The notes: a model not told the origin generated them from the sequence alone. DNA of 9,263 bases from an uncultured Desulfobulbaceae bacterium (GCA_947260045.1 CAMYOP010000093.1:1-9263); one strand, 5' to 3'. Positions 1 to 6,913 are shown, numbered from the stretch's first letter. Made by a program: numbers and translations.

Positions 1-142
1 TAATAGCAACACCTTTGTAATCGGTTAATGCTTTTTGGAACCCTCTGGGAGGGGTGATTTCAACATCTGGTAAATGAATACCGCTCTTTTTTAAGACAAG
101 AACTTCTTCATGCTTTCTGGCAACAATAGTATCAAGAATCAT
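1..142 (-). CDS. trpC: indole-3-glycerol-phosphate synthase, N-terminal fragment (cut by window edge)
   Basis: The first 47 codons are present, reading MILDTIVARKHEEVLVLKK and then, around residues 35-39, TPPRG followed by FQKALTDYKGVAI. This matches the N-terminal helix and PPR-F-(K/Q)-x-AL segment of IGPS proteins, just before the usual IAEVK(K/R)ASPS motif, which lies outside the window. The enzyme decarboxylates and closes the ring of carboxyphenylaminodeoxyribulose phosphate to give indole-3-glycerol phosphate in the cytoplasm. The ATG at 142-140 lies 15 bases after the trpD stop, so it is almost certainly cotranscribed. No good Shine-Dalgarno is visible (the gap is nearly all A/T), which suggests translational coupling or leaderless-like AT-rich initiation. 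The position after trpD supports the identification; the truncation is only an edge effect. Confidence 0.88.
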   Translation of the reverse strand, partial: MILDTIVARKHEEVLVLKKSGIHLPDVEITPPRGFQKALTDYKGVAI

Positions 143-157
143 AAAAATATTATTAAA

Positions 158-1186
158 TTAAGCCTTACAAAATTCAACCAGTGCATCAAGCTTTTTGAGT
201 GCAGCACCAGAATTTATTGTTTCACGGGCAAGATCAACCCCTTCCTGCAGATTTCCTACCTTTTCTGCAGCTAAAAGGGCAGCACCTGCATTAAGCAGAA
301 CCATGTCAAGCTTAGCCCCTTTGTTGCCAGCTAACACCTCACGTACCTGGCTTGCTGACTCCTGAGCACTTGCGCCGCCTTTTATATCTTCAAGAGAGCC
401 GCGGGCAAGACCGAGATCCTCTGGCTCTATGGTATAATTTTCCACTTGTCCATTATGGGCGTCTGCAACATGAGACGTTCCAGTAATGGTAAGCTCATCT
501 AAATTGCCTTCACCCCAGACAACCAGAGTTCTTTTCATGCCAAGCCGCCCGAGAACCGCTGCAACCACACTTGTCAGTTCTTTTGCAAACACCCCAGTCA
601 ACTGAACATTGGCGCCTGCAGGATTTGTCATGGGCCCTAGAATATTAAAAACCGTTCTAATACCAATTTCACGCCTTGGGCCAATGGCATGCTTCATGGC
701 TCCATGCAGCATGGGAGCAAAAAGAAAACCGATACCAACGGTGCGAACACACTCACCAACCCTATCAGCAGGCATGGACAAATCCACCCCAAGTGCTTCA
801 AGCACATCAGCGCTCCCACAACTTGAGGAGACAGCCCGATTTCCATGCTTTGCAACAGTTACCCCTGCTCCAGCAACTACAAAAGAGGTAGTTGTTGAGA
901 CATTAAAGGTGCCGGAGCCGTCACCACCAGTACCGACAATATCCATTAATATTTCGCCAGCAGCGGTATCAACACCAGTATCGACGAAGGTGGCCTTTTC
1001 CCGCATGACTCTGACAGCACCGACGATTTCGTCGATGGTCTCGCCTTTCATTCGCAGTGCAGTTATAAAGCTGCCTATCTGAGCCTGGGTTGCTTCACCA
1101 TTCATGATTTCCTGCATAACAGCAACCATCTGCTGCTCATCCAGATCTTTACCAATGATAATCTTTGCTATTGCTTCTCTGATCAT
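158..1186 (-). CDS. trpD: anthranilate phosphoribosyltransferase
   Basis: Transfers phosphoribose from PRPP to anthranilate, the second step of tryptophan synthesis. The 342-residue protein has the usual family length and layout: an all-helical N-terminal domain (residues 1-75), the glycine-rich PRPP loop GTGGDG (85-90), KHGNR (113-117) followed by the SSSCGSADVLEALG segment, the anthranilate-site arginine in GPRREIGIRTVFN (around 171) and NILGPMTNPA (181-190). The metal-binding acidic pair is D230-E231 in GEGNLDELT; many relatives have G-x-D-G-x-DE, so the first residues of this motif vary here. The ATG at 1186 is preceded by AGGAA at a short distance. The gene starts 26 bases after the trpG stop and ends 15 bases before trpC. 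It stands alone and is not fused to TrpG, unlike the enterobacterial TrpGD protein. Confidence 0.97.
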   Translation of the reverse strand: MIREAIAKIIIGKDLDEQQMVAVMQEIMNGEATQAQIGSFITALRMKGETIDEIVGAVRVMREKATFVDTGVDTAAGEILMDIVGTGGDGSGTFNVSTTTSFVVAGAGVTVAKHGNRAVSSSCGSADVLEALGVDLSMPADRVGECVRTVGIGFLFAPMLHGAMKHAIGPRREIGIRTVFNILGPMTNPAGANVQLTGVFAKELTSVVAAVLGRLGMKRTLVVWGEGNLDELTITGTSHVADAHNGQVENYTIEPEDLGLARGSLEDIKGGASAQESASQVREVLAGNKGAKLDMVLLNAGAALLAAEKVGNLQEGVDLARETINSGAALKKLDALVEFCKA

Positions 1187-1212
1187 GATTCCTGGTTCCA
1201 GTGAAAAATTTA

Positions 1213-1824
1213 TTATCGAAGAAGAGTTGGGTAATCGGGTCTAAGGAAATTATGGAGCAAAATAATGCCAGCATCAGTCATAATAGATTCCGGATGAAAT
1301 TGAACACCTTCAATATCAAGACTCTTATGACGGACTCCCATCAATTCACCCTGATCGGTATGGGCTGTTGGTTCAAGACAATCAGGCAGAGAAGTTTCTT
1401 CTACCACAAGTGAGTGATAGCGCATGCCGTCAAAAGGATTGTCTAAACTGGTGAAAACACCTTTGCCATCATGATGGACTGGGCTGGTCTTACCATGCAT
1501 AACTCTGCCAGCACGTATGACCTTACCGCCGAAAGCCTCTCCAATTGATTGATGACCAAGACAAACGCCAAGAATCGGTACCTTGCCACTGAAATAACGA
1601 ATAGCCTCAACTGATATACCAGCCTTGGTCGGTGTACACGGACCAGGAGAGATAAGAAGACGATCAGGCTCCATGGCAGCAATTTCAGCCACCGTTATTT
1701 TATCATTCCTGTGGACTCTAATATCAGGTGCCTTCCAATCAGCAGATGCACTCGGAGGCTTGCTTGCAAGTGTCTGTACAATATTGAAGGTAAAAGAATC
1801 GTAGTTATCTATTATGACAATCAC
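1213..1824 (-). CDS. trpG: anthranilate synthase component II, glutamine amidotransferase
   Basis: Class I (triad) glutamine amidotransferase that supplies ammonia to TrpE. It is 203 residues long. Seen in the sequence: the N-terminal IIDNYDSFTFN (4-14), the oxyanion-region SPGPCTPTKAG (59-69), the nucleophile elbow GVCLGHQ with catalytic C88, the HGKTSPV segment (110-116) and the QFHPES motif with H177 and E179. The triad is therefore complete. MHGKTS and LGVRHKSLDIEGVQFHPES are typical of TrpG/PabA; the position next to trpE favours TrpG, although the same subunit could also serve folate synthesis as PabA. The start is a GTG at 1824, only 3 bases after the trpE stop; the end of trpE (GCAGGGG) may act as the ribosome-binding site, which implies translational coupling. 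The stretch around residues 21-34 is a little longer than in many relatives. Confidence 0.96.
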   Translation of the reverse strand: MIVIIDNYDSFTFNIVQTLASKPPSASADWKAPDIRVHRNDKITVAEIAAMEPDRLLISPGPCTPTKAGISVEAIRYFSGKVPILGVCLGHQSIGEAFGGKVIRAGRVMHGKTSPVHHDGKGVFTSLDNPFDGMRYHSLVVEETSLPDCLEPTAHTDQGELMGVRHKSLDIEGVQFHPESIMTDAGIILLHNFLRPDYPTLLR

Positions 1825-1827
1825 AGC

Positions 1828-3312
1828 CTAAAACCCCTGCTCTGCAAGTTCAACAGCCCGGCGAAGCCCCTTGGCCTTATTAATGGTTTCTTCAAATTCT
1901 TTTTTCGGAACAGAATCAGAAACAATTCCAGCCCCGGCTTGTATCCAGAGATCATCACCTTTCATAACAAAAGTACGAATGGTTATACAAAAATCCATAT
2001 TCCCTGAAAAACCGAAATATCCGACAGCTCCAGCATAGGGACCGCGTCTTTCCGGCTCCAGTTCGTCAATAATTTCCATGGCTCTGATTTTGGGAGCACC
2101 GCTGACAGTACCAGCTGGAAAACAAGCTTCAAGAACGTCAAACTGATCTTTACCCTCTGCAAGCCTGCCGCGAACACCTGAAACGATATGCATGACATGA
2201 CTATACCGCTCTATCACCAGTAAGTCTTCCACTGAAACAGAACCACCAGCAGCAACCCGGCCTACATCATTACGACCAAGATCAACCAGCATAAGATGTT
2301 CAGCGCATTCTTTGGGATCGGCAAGGAGTTCTTCTTCCAGCTCCAGATCCTCTTCAGGGGTCTTCCCACGTTTACGGGTTCCCGCAATCGGCCGCAGCTC
2401 TATTTCATTATTTTCCAGCCTGACAAGAATCTCAGGTGAAGAACCAATGAGCACCACCTCGCCAAGCCGTACATAAAACAGATATGGACTGGGATTAATA
2501 TGGCGCAGAGCTCTGTACAGAGTGAATGGTTGCAAAGGTGTCTTTGTATGAAATCGCTGGGAGAGCACTACCTGGATGATATCGCCGGCAAGTATGTACT
2601 CTTTGGCCTGCTCAACCATTTGCTCAAATGTGGATTCATCCATATTTGAATGAAACGCATGGGGTGAAACAGGGGTCTGTGAATCGGTCAGATTATCAGG
2701 AAGTGGATTCTTTAAATTTTCAACGACCTGATTTATACGTGCCTTGGCATCTGCATACGCATCCTTGTATTTTACATCATCGTCGCTTAAAACATTACAG
2801 ACAATGGTCAGAGTCTGATCAACTGAATCATGTATCAGGACGAGACGAGGAACCATAAATGAGCTGTCTGGCATATCGAGGAGGGTATGGGCATCAGGGA
2901 TGTCCTCGACAAAACGAACCATGTCGTAGCCGAGAAAACCAACAGCTCCTCCATAAAAACGAGGAAGCCCTTTGGCATTGGAAGCATTGAAAGATTTCAG
3001 CAGAGTACGCAGCTCCTGCAGGGGGTTGACTCCTTTTTGGATAACAGGATCTTCCTCACTGCATTTTTTTAGCGTAACGATATCTTTTACTGACTCAAAG
3101 GTAAGAAGCGGATCAAGGCCGATAAATGAATAGCGCCCCCATTTCTCTCCCCCTTCCATACTTTCAAAAAGAAAAGCATGTTGTTCCTGACCTGCAACCT
3201 TGGCAAAAATGGTTAGAGGGGTATCCAGGTCGGCAATGATGGTACGATGTATAGGGACAAGTCCGGATTGAAAAAGCATCCGGCCAAATGTTTCCTGATC
3301 AGGGAAATACAT
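1828..3312 (-). CDS. trpE: anthranilate synthase component I
   Basis: Converts chorismate plus ammonia (from TrpG) to anthranilate and pyruvate, the first committed step of tryptophan synthesis. From the ATG at 3312 the protein is 494 residues, the usual length. The reading frame stays open upstream to a TTG at 3372, but the extra 20 residues overlap the rpsT terminator, so MYFPDQETF is the preferred start. No strong Shine-Dalgarno precedes it. Seen: the N-terminal LFES-EGGEKWGRYS region (48-62), which corresponds to the tryptophan feedback site (LLES in enterobacteria); the chorismate-binding domain with PIAGTRKRG (308-316), the acidic DPKECAEHLMLVDLGRND stretch (332-349), ERYSHVMH (368-375), GTVSGAPKIRAMEI (401-414), GPYAGAVGY (424-432) and the C-terminal IQAGAGIV (457-464). 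It heads the trpEGDC cluster. PabB is the main alternative, but the LFES region, gene order and neighbouring trpD/trpC favour TrpE. Confidence 0.97.
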   Translation of the reverse strand: MYFPDQETFGRMLFQSGLVPIHRTIIADLDTPLTIFAKVAGQEQHAFLFESMEGGEKWGRYSFIGLDPLLTFESVKDIVTLKKCSEEDPVIQKGVNPLQELRTLLKSFNASNAKGLPRFYGGAVGFLGYDMVRFVEDIPDAHTLLDMPDSSFMVPRLVLIHDSVDQTLTIVCNVLSDDDVKYKDAYADAKARINQVVENLKNPLPDNLTDSQTPVSPHAFHSNMDESTFEQMVEQAKEYILAGDIIQVVLSQRFHTKTPLQPFTLYRALRHINPSPYLFYVRLGEVVLIGSSPEILVRLENNEIELRPIAGTRKRGKTPEEDLELEEELLADPKECAEHLMLVDLGRNDVGRVAAGGSVSVEDLLVIERYSHVMHIVSGVRGRLAEGKDQFDVLEACFPAGTVSGAPKIRAMEIIDELEPERRGPYAGAVGYFGFSGNMDFCITIRTFVMKGDDLWIQAGAGIVSDSVPKKEFEETINKAKGLRRAVELAEQGF

Positions 3313-3329
3313 AATATTTTGGGGGTAAG

Positions 3330-3370
3330 GTTTTATCCTGTAATGACAATCTTCAGGATATCGATAAAAC
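3330..3370 (-). promoter_or_regulatory. nested inverted repeats upstream of trpE, possible promoter/operator
   Basis: Only about 55 bases separate the rpsT terminator from the trpE ATG. They contain two nested inverted repeats: an outer pair GTTTTATC (3330-3337) / GATAAAAC (3363-3370) and an overlapping inner pair TATCCTG (3334-3340) / CAGGATA (3354-3360) with a 13-base spacer. The only promoter-like match is weak: TTGTTT, 18 bases, TGTCAT on the minus strand, which the inner dyad would cover. The arrangement fits an operator or an RNA hairpin controlling trp expression, but the half-sites do not resemble the TrpR CTAG-type operator. The function is inferred from position only. Confidence 0.3.
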
Positions 3371-3409
3371 AAAAAAAGCCATGGAAGAGCGATTGTTCTT
3401 CCATGGCTT
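3366..3409 (-). terminator. intrinsic terminator after rpsT
   Basis: On the minus strand a stem of 15 pairs (3395-3409 with 3376-3390, including one G-U pair) closes a 4-base loop at 3391-3394. The core AAGCCATGGAAG / CTTCCATGGCTT is a perfect 12-base inverted repeat. It is followed directly by seven T residues, a G and four more T residues (T tract at 3377-3366, partly shared with the stem). This is a textbook rho-independent terminator, 42 bases downstream of the rpsT stop, and it separates rpsT from trpE. The plus strand has only a poor T tract, so it is not clearly bidirectional. Confidence 0.9.
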
Positions 3410-3450
3410 GATTACCTTCTCTACTAGAAACTTATAACTGTTTATGAGTT

Positions 3451-3723
3451 TCAGCCAAGAGGCTGCATACGGTTGACGCGTTTGGTCAGCCTGGAGACTT
3501 TACGTGATGCGGCCTTCTTATGGATAGAGCCTTTAACTGCTGTTCTTTCGATAATTGGAACTGCTATCTGTAAAGCAGCTTTGGCCTGGTCTTCTGATCC
3601 AGCTACCAGAGCTTCTTCCACCTTACGAATTGCGCCTTTCATTTTAGTTTTATTCATCCGGTTGCGCATACGGCGAACTTTGCTCTGACGATCTCTTTTC
3701 AGTGCAGACTTATGGTTGGCCAT
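3451..3723 (-). CDS. rpsT: 30S ribosomal protein S20
   Basis: Small-subunit protein that binds the 5' domain and helix 44 of 16S rRNA during assembly. The 90-residue, strongly basic protein has the family signature: MANHKSALKRDRQ at the N-terminus, RMRNRMNKTKMKGAIRK (19-34), and the C-terminal segment AVKGSIHKKAASRKVSRLTKRV, with the length as expected. The ATG at 3723 is preceded by AGGAG at a good distance (bases 3731-3735). The gene is monocistronic: it has its own near-consensus promoter upstream (3795-3823) and a strong intrinsic terminator downstream (3366-3409). In many bacteria rpsT stands alone in the same way. There is no unusual feature in the protein. Confidence 0.98.
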   Translation of the reverse strand: MANHKSALKRDRQSKVRRMRNRMNKTKMKGAIRKVEEALVAGSEDQAKAALQIAVPIIERTAVKGSIHKKAASRKVSRLTKRVNRMQPLG

Positions 3724-3794
3724 GAAAAACTCCTATTTTCAATCAAATCCTTATATTCTCTCTAACAACTCACATTAACAAAATCGAACTTCAC

Positions 3795-3823
3795 TTTATA
3801 TCGAATAGCGAGATTTATGTCAA
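3795..3823 (-). promoter_or_regulatory. sigma-70 promoter of rpsT
   Basis: Read on the minus strand, a perfect -35 TTGACA (3823-3818) is followed by a 17-base spacer and the -10 TATAAA (3800-3795). This is nearly consensus and points at rpsT, with transcription expected to start near 3788 and a leader of about 65 bases. Such a strong promoter suits a ribosomal protein gene. The leader shows no obvious stable structure. Confidence 0.85.
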
Positions 3824-3910
3824 GTCTGTTTTCCCAAATATTGCGTCTCTTTCTTCTTACCGATTTTACCCTTTGGTATTCTGCGGATAAAAAGGTAGCG
3901 ATTAATCCCG

Positions 3911-5497
3911 TTAATTTTCTTTCAACTTTAAACCAAGTGCGCCAGTAAAATCGGCTGAATCGATAAGGGAATCCGTAAATGTTGCACCTGTACAATCAGT
4001 ATCTGTAAAGTTGGCGTTGTAAAGATCAGCTTCATCAAAAACCACGTTTCTCAGGTTAGAACCCGACAAATCAGCTCCTTTGAGGTTTGCTTCTGAAAGA
4101 TCGCTCTCCGCAAGATTGGAATTACGCAGGGTAGCCCTTTCCAGATCCACTCCTGACAAGTTCTTGCCAGATAAATCAACGCCACTTAAATCGCAGGCAA
4201 CACATCTTTTTTCATCCAACAGTTTCTCTTTGAGTTCTTTTCTCCAGGCTTCAAGCACTCGCTCTTCATGACTGAGCGCAGGTTTTGTTGACTGGTTTTG
4301 AGTATCTTTTACCTCTGTAACAGTTTCTTCAACTGCTTGCTGAGCCTTGACAGTGTCTTCTCCCCTATTAGGTACTGCTGTAATTTCTTCTTTGGCTATT
4401 GCTTCAATCACTGGTTCAGCCTCTGCAGCAATAAAAACTTCTTCCACCAGGGGCTCATTCGCCGGCGCCTCAGGTTTATTGAGGGCGACTTCGATTTCCT
4501 GCTTTGCTGGCTCAAGTTGAGACTCTACGGTCTGAAAAGTTTCTGACTTTTCCTCTTTTACTATGGGAGCACTGTCACCAAAAAACGACTGAATGGATTT
4601 TCCGATCTGATCAAAAAATCCTGGCTCATTATCACTTGCACCACTTTCAGACAAAGTATTGCTTTCAGCTATATTTGCCTGTTCTTCCTTGATCTCTTCC
4701 TGGGAAGCAGCAGGTGTGATGTCATCATCAAACCCACCCGAAATTTCTTTCAACTTTTCTGGAGGAAGCTGTACATCAGCAATAGCAATCAGTTTTTTTG
4801 AGTTTTTCAGCGAAGGTAATGGCTTATCAACTATTTTCGGGGCGCTCTTTTTTTGCTCAGGGACCTGAGAGGGAGATTGCTTCTCACCTGTCTGCTGTTT
4901 CTGCTTTTTTGGGGTAGCCACTATCTCTTTTGCTTCAGGCACTTTTTGTTCAGGCACAACAGGAGTTGAGGGAACCTCCTCAAGATCCGTTCGCTTACTT
5001 ATGGTCATATCTGAGGTGACAGGTTTTGGCTTAGATTGTTTTTCATCGCGTTTATGATATTTTTCTCCAACACCTGCGACATCTTCTTCACTGTTTTTCT
5101 TACGGGTTTTGACTTCCCCATCCATTTTAGCCCCAATCAGATAGGCCCCATCAAGTACAGCCCCTGTCAGGTTGGCTCCTCGCAGGTCAGCATTAGCAAG
5201 GTCGGCTCCGCCCATTCCTGCGCCCTGTAAATTAGCTCCTTGCAGGTTTGCGCCAGACAGGTTTGCTAAAAAAAATTTCACCCCAACAAGAATAGCACCT
5301 TCCAGGTTTGCTCCAGACAAATCAACCCGATTTAAATCAACTCCTGTGAGATCACAGGATGGGCAATTATTGGACTGGATAAGTCGTTCAAGGTTCTCCT
5401 GGATTTTTCCTTGGGCAAGAGCAGAGGTCTCCCCATGCGCCACTGAACCAAACGTAAAAGCAAGGCAACAAAAAAACACTAAAACAGATACTTTCAT
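3911..5497 (-). CDS. exported protein with two pentapeptide-repeat domains
   Basis: A 528-residue protein of unknown function. Residues 1-22 (MKVSVLVFFCCLAFTFGSVAHG) look like a Sec signal peptide, so a periplasmic or surface location is inferred; C10/C11 do not sit in a good lipobox. Residues 45-127 contain CPSCDLTGVDL followed by about 16 A(D/N)LxG-type five-residue repeats; residues 432-522 contain CVACDLSGVDL followed by about 17 such repeats. Each block is preceded by a helical segment (31-43 and 410-430). Such repeats fold into right-handed quadrilateral beta-helices. Between them lie about 300 residues rich in E, K, P, S and Q, likely disordered, with one hydrophobic amphipathic stretch (FFDQIGKSIQSFFG, 294-307). 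The paired CxxC motifs could form disulfides or bind a metal. The ATG at 5497 lacks a clear Shine-Dalgarno. The gene appears to stand alone, with no terminator seen before the rpsT promoter. Confidence 0.85.
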   Translation of the reverse strand: MKVSVLVFFCCLAFTFGSVAHGETSALAQGKIQENLERLIQSNNCPSCDLTGVDLNRVDLSGANLEGAILVGVKFFLANLSGANLQGANLQGAGMGGADLANADLRGANLTGAVLDGAYLIGAKMDGEVKTRKKNSEEDVAGVGEKYHKRDEKQSKPKPVTSDMTISKRTDLEEVPSTPVVPEQKVPEAKEIVATPKKQKQQTGEKQSPSQVPEQKKSAPKIVDKPLPSLKNSKKLIAIADVQLPPEKLKEISGGFDDDITPAASQEEIKEEQANIAESNTLSESGASDNEPGFFDQIGKSIQSFFGDSAPIVKEEKSETFQTVESQLEPAKQEIEVALNKPEAPANEPLVEEVFIAAEAEPVIEAIAKEEITAVPNRGEDTVKAQQAVEETVTEVKDTQNQSTKPALSHEERVLEAWRKELKEKLLDEKRCVACDLSGVDLSGKNLSGVDLERATLRNSNLAESDLSEANLKGADLSGSNLRNVVFDEADLYNANFTDTDCTGATFTDSLIDSADFTGALGLKLKEN

Positions 5498-5598
5498 TAT
5501 TCGACCATTTTGTTAACTACATTAAAAGTTCAAAAATTTACTTCTTAAATAACGCTTCTAAAAGAATTAGGAAGCTCATAGATTGTAACATTTCATAT

Positions 5599-5658
5599 TT
5601 ACACCAGGAAATACTTGATTTCCAGCATGGGTGTAATTTAGTGCCAATAAATCTTGGC
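5599..5658. repeat. two adjacent hairpin-forming inverted repeats
   Basis: The first hairpin has an outer stem TTACACC (5599-5605) / GGTGTAA (5630-5636) and an inner stem GGAAAT (5607-5612) / ATTTCC (5618-5623) around a 5-base loop, with unequal bulges of 1 and 6 bases. The second is GCCAA (5643-5647) / TTGGC (5654-5658) around 6 bases. Neither has a T tract, so they are poor intrinsic terminators. They lie in the otherwise featureless stretch between the chemoreceptor remnant and the pentapeptide gene, whose upstream region (5498-5598) is AT-rich with no convincing promoter. They may belong to a small dispersed repeat. Confidence 0.45.
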
Positions 5659-6084
5659 CTGAGGGAAATAGTAACTGAAAAACATAGAGTTCGAAACAAT
5701 ACGCTGTATACATTTTGAGCCGCTAACTGTCAAGCTCATAGCGAATAAGAAGAAAGCAGGAAGAGAAATAGTAACTTTGGAGATTTCGTCGGAAACTTTA
5801 CTGAGATTTAAGATAACAGAGGTCACTCTGCGAGCAAACACGATGGGAATTACAAGGCCCCATAAAATAATAGCAATTACTGACACTATCCTGATAGCAT
5901 TATTTGTTTTTTTCTGAATAGCATCTATATGCTTACGCCCCTTGTCAACCTCCACAAATCCATACTCAGAGAGCTTAACGGCTATGTCTTCCAGGGTATG
6001 AGTTCTTTTTTTAAACAAGCTATACTCTGCTACATTGACAGAATCATAAGACTTTGTTGCTTGATACTTTATAACCACTCGTGC
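5638..6084 (-). pseudogene. chemoreceptor (MCP) remnant, distal part: second membrane segment and truncated HAMP
   Basis: This continues the same reading frame as the upstream fragment (6468-6085) after an in-frame TGA at 6087-6085. If translated separately it could start at a GTG at 6078 and give 146 residues. Counting from that GTG: residues 1-60 complete the helical sensory domain (LEDIAVKLSEYGFVEVDKGRKHID); 62-83 form the second membrane helix (IRIVSVIAIILWGLVIPIVF); RRVTSVILNLSKVSDEISK (83-101) is the first helix of a HAMP domain. After K101 the homology stops: the next 45 residues do not look like HAMP or a signalling domain, and a stop follows at 5638. The break at about 5776 coincides with one copy of a direct repeat. 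The methyl-accepting signalling domain is missing, so no working receptor is expected. Confidence 0.65.
5661..5776. repeat. direct repeat pair bounding the segment that breaks the HAMP domain
   Basis: On the plus strand AGGGAAATAGTAACT at 5662-5676 and AGAGAAATAGTAACT at 5762-5776 differ at one of 15 positions and lie exactly 100 bases apart. The inner edge of the second copy is where chemoreceptor homology ends. The segment between the copies also contains an 8-base palindrome TGTATACA (5705-5712). The arrangement fits an insertion, or a deletion between short repeats; no transposase is encoded. Confidence 0.5.
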
Positions 6085-6468
6085 TCATTCTTGTTTATTT
6101 TCCGCTATAATTCCTTTGGCCTGAAGAACCAGGTTCAGCATCTCTTTATGTCGCTCTGTAATGAAAAGATCCTCCAGCTTATCAAGATAACCGGTAATTT
6201 TCGTCATGGAGGCTTCCCAATTACCAACATATTTAGTTTGTTTTTTAGGGTTATCAGGAAAAATAAAAAATTCTTTCTCCGCTCTGCGGGATTTTGCCAG
6301 TTCCTTTTCATACAGATTAGCGTTTTCTAGAATTCTGCTGTTAATTGTCACCAGATAATTAGTTGTATGATTAAGTTGGTACAACCCGTAGCTGACAACA
6401 CCTACAACAAGGAGTGTAATGAGTGTAGAGCTAAAAAAAGTTAACATATACTTTGCCTGCAGCTTCAC
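6085..6468 (-). pseudogene. chemoreceptor (MCP) remnant, proximal part: first membrane segment and helical sensor
   Basis: 127 codons from a GTG at 6468, preceded by GAGGGG (minus strand, about 10 bases upstream). Residues 6-31 form a membrane helix (YMLTFFSSTLITLLVVGVVSY and onward); then comes a helical periplasmic segment with SRRAEKEFFIFPDNPKKQ (around 60-77), which matches the R-R-x-EKxFxxxxD signature of four-helix-bundle/HBM-type sensor domains of methyl-accepting chemotaxis proteins. The frame is interrupted by TGA after ENKQE; codons downstream (ARVVIKYQ) continue the same domain without a frameshift. A single-base nonsense change, or a sequencing error, would explain it. Together with the distal fragment this is the N-terminal half of a receptor lacking its output domain. 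A sensor histidine kinase or GGDEF protein could have had the same front end, so the MCP label is an inference. Confidence 0.65.
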
Positions 6469-6539
6469 CTGGTCACCCCTCTGATTTTAATTCAACTTAG
6501 TGATAACCAATGTCCAGCTCACGATATTTTTTTCGAAAC

Positions 6540-6569
6540 TTTTTAGCATTTTTTTTGACCGATTATCAA
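6540..6569 (-). promoter_or_regulatory. possible sigma-70 promoter of the chemoreceptor remnant
   Basis: On the minus strand TTGATA (6569-6564), an 18-base spacer ending in TGC, and TAAAAA (6545-6540) give an extended -10 type promoter. The expected start is near 6533, about 65 bases before the GTG at 6468. The surrounding DNA is very AT-rich, which raises the chance of a spurious match. Confidence 0.35.
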
Positions 6570-6758
6570 GTTAATTACAGGTGCTGAAAAACAAAGCTGC
6601 AAGAAATCTTCATTCTTTTCCCCAAACCAACCACAGCAACTTTCCTTGCAGCCCAATGCTTTTGAAAAAGCCAGCAAGACAAACAAGCATTTATCTAACG
6701 ATTCCAGTAAGCAAAGATGATAATCTCTTTACAGTTATATCCACATATGATAGAAAGT

Positions 6759-6777
6759 GTGAATGATAATCTTTATC
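6759..6777. promoter_or_regulatory. Fur-box-like sequence in the divergent intergenic region
   Basis: GTGAATGATAATCTTTATC agrees with the E. coli 19-base Fur consensus (GATAATGATAATCATTATC) at 16 of 19 positions, including the core GATAATC. It lies about 230 bases upstream of ccoN and 290 bases upstream of the chemoreceptor remnant. A weak promoter-like pair (TTGATT at 6801-6806 and TATTAT at 6822-6827, 15-base spacing) follows on the plus strand. The rest of 6469-6900 shows no gene; it is AT-rich with several T runs. Confidence 0.35.
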
Positions 6778-6913
6778 AACAAAAAAGGCTGGAAAGAATT
6801 TTGATTTTCTTTTTTTTATAGTATTATGAAATTAACCTATAAAAATCATTACCACTTTAGCCTAAAAAAAATTATAGCAGTGATCCATTTATTGGAGTTC
6901 TGAACGAACGTTT

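Noticed and set aside
3333..3404. A 23-codon reading frame on the minus strand starting inside the rpsT terminator stem, with AGAAGG 10 bases upstream, considered as a trp leader peptide.
   Set aside because: It contains no Trp codon, its start lies inside a very stable terminator hairpin, and no alternative stem arrangement typical of attenuation is visible.
3762..3995. A 77-codon open frame on the minus strand overlapping the rpsT promoter and the end of the pentapeptide gene.
   Set aside because: It overlaps the real pentapeptide gene in another frame and covers the strong rpsT promoter; the Arg/Tyr-rich product has no family features.
5599..5636. Hairpin considered as a terminator for the chemoreceptor remnant.
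   Set aside because: No T tract follows on the minus strand and the stem has large unequal bulges.
6060..6087. TGA at 6087-6085 read as selenocysteine.
   Set aside because: No convincing SECIS-like hairpin directly follows, and a selenocysteine in the helical sensor of a chemoreceptor would have no known role.
6555..6569. TTGA-N7-TCAA resembling an FNR/CRP-type site.
   Set aside because: The FNR site needs TTGAT-N4-ATCAA; the spacing here is one base too long and one half is TTGAC.
6581..6766. A 61-codon open frame on the plus strand in the ccoN upstream region.
   Set aside because: No ribosome-binding site, no recognisable motif, unbalanced composition; most likely chance.
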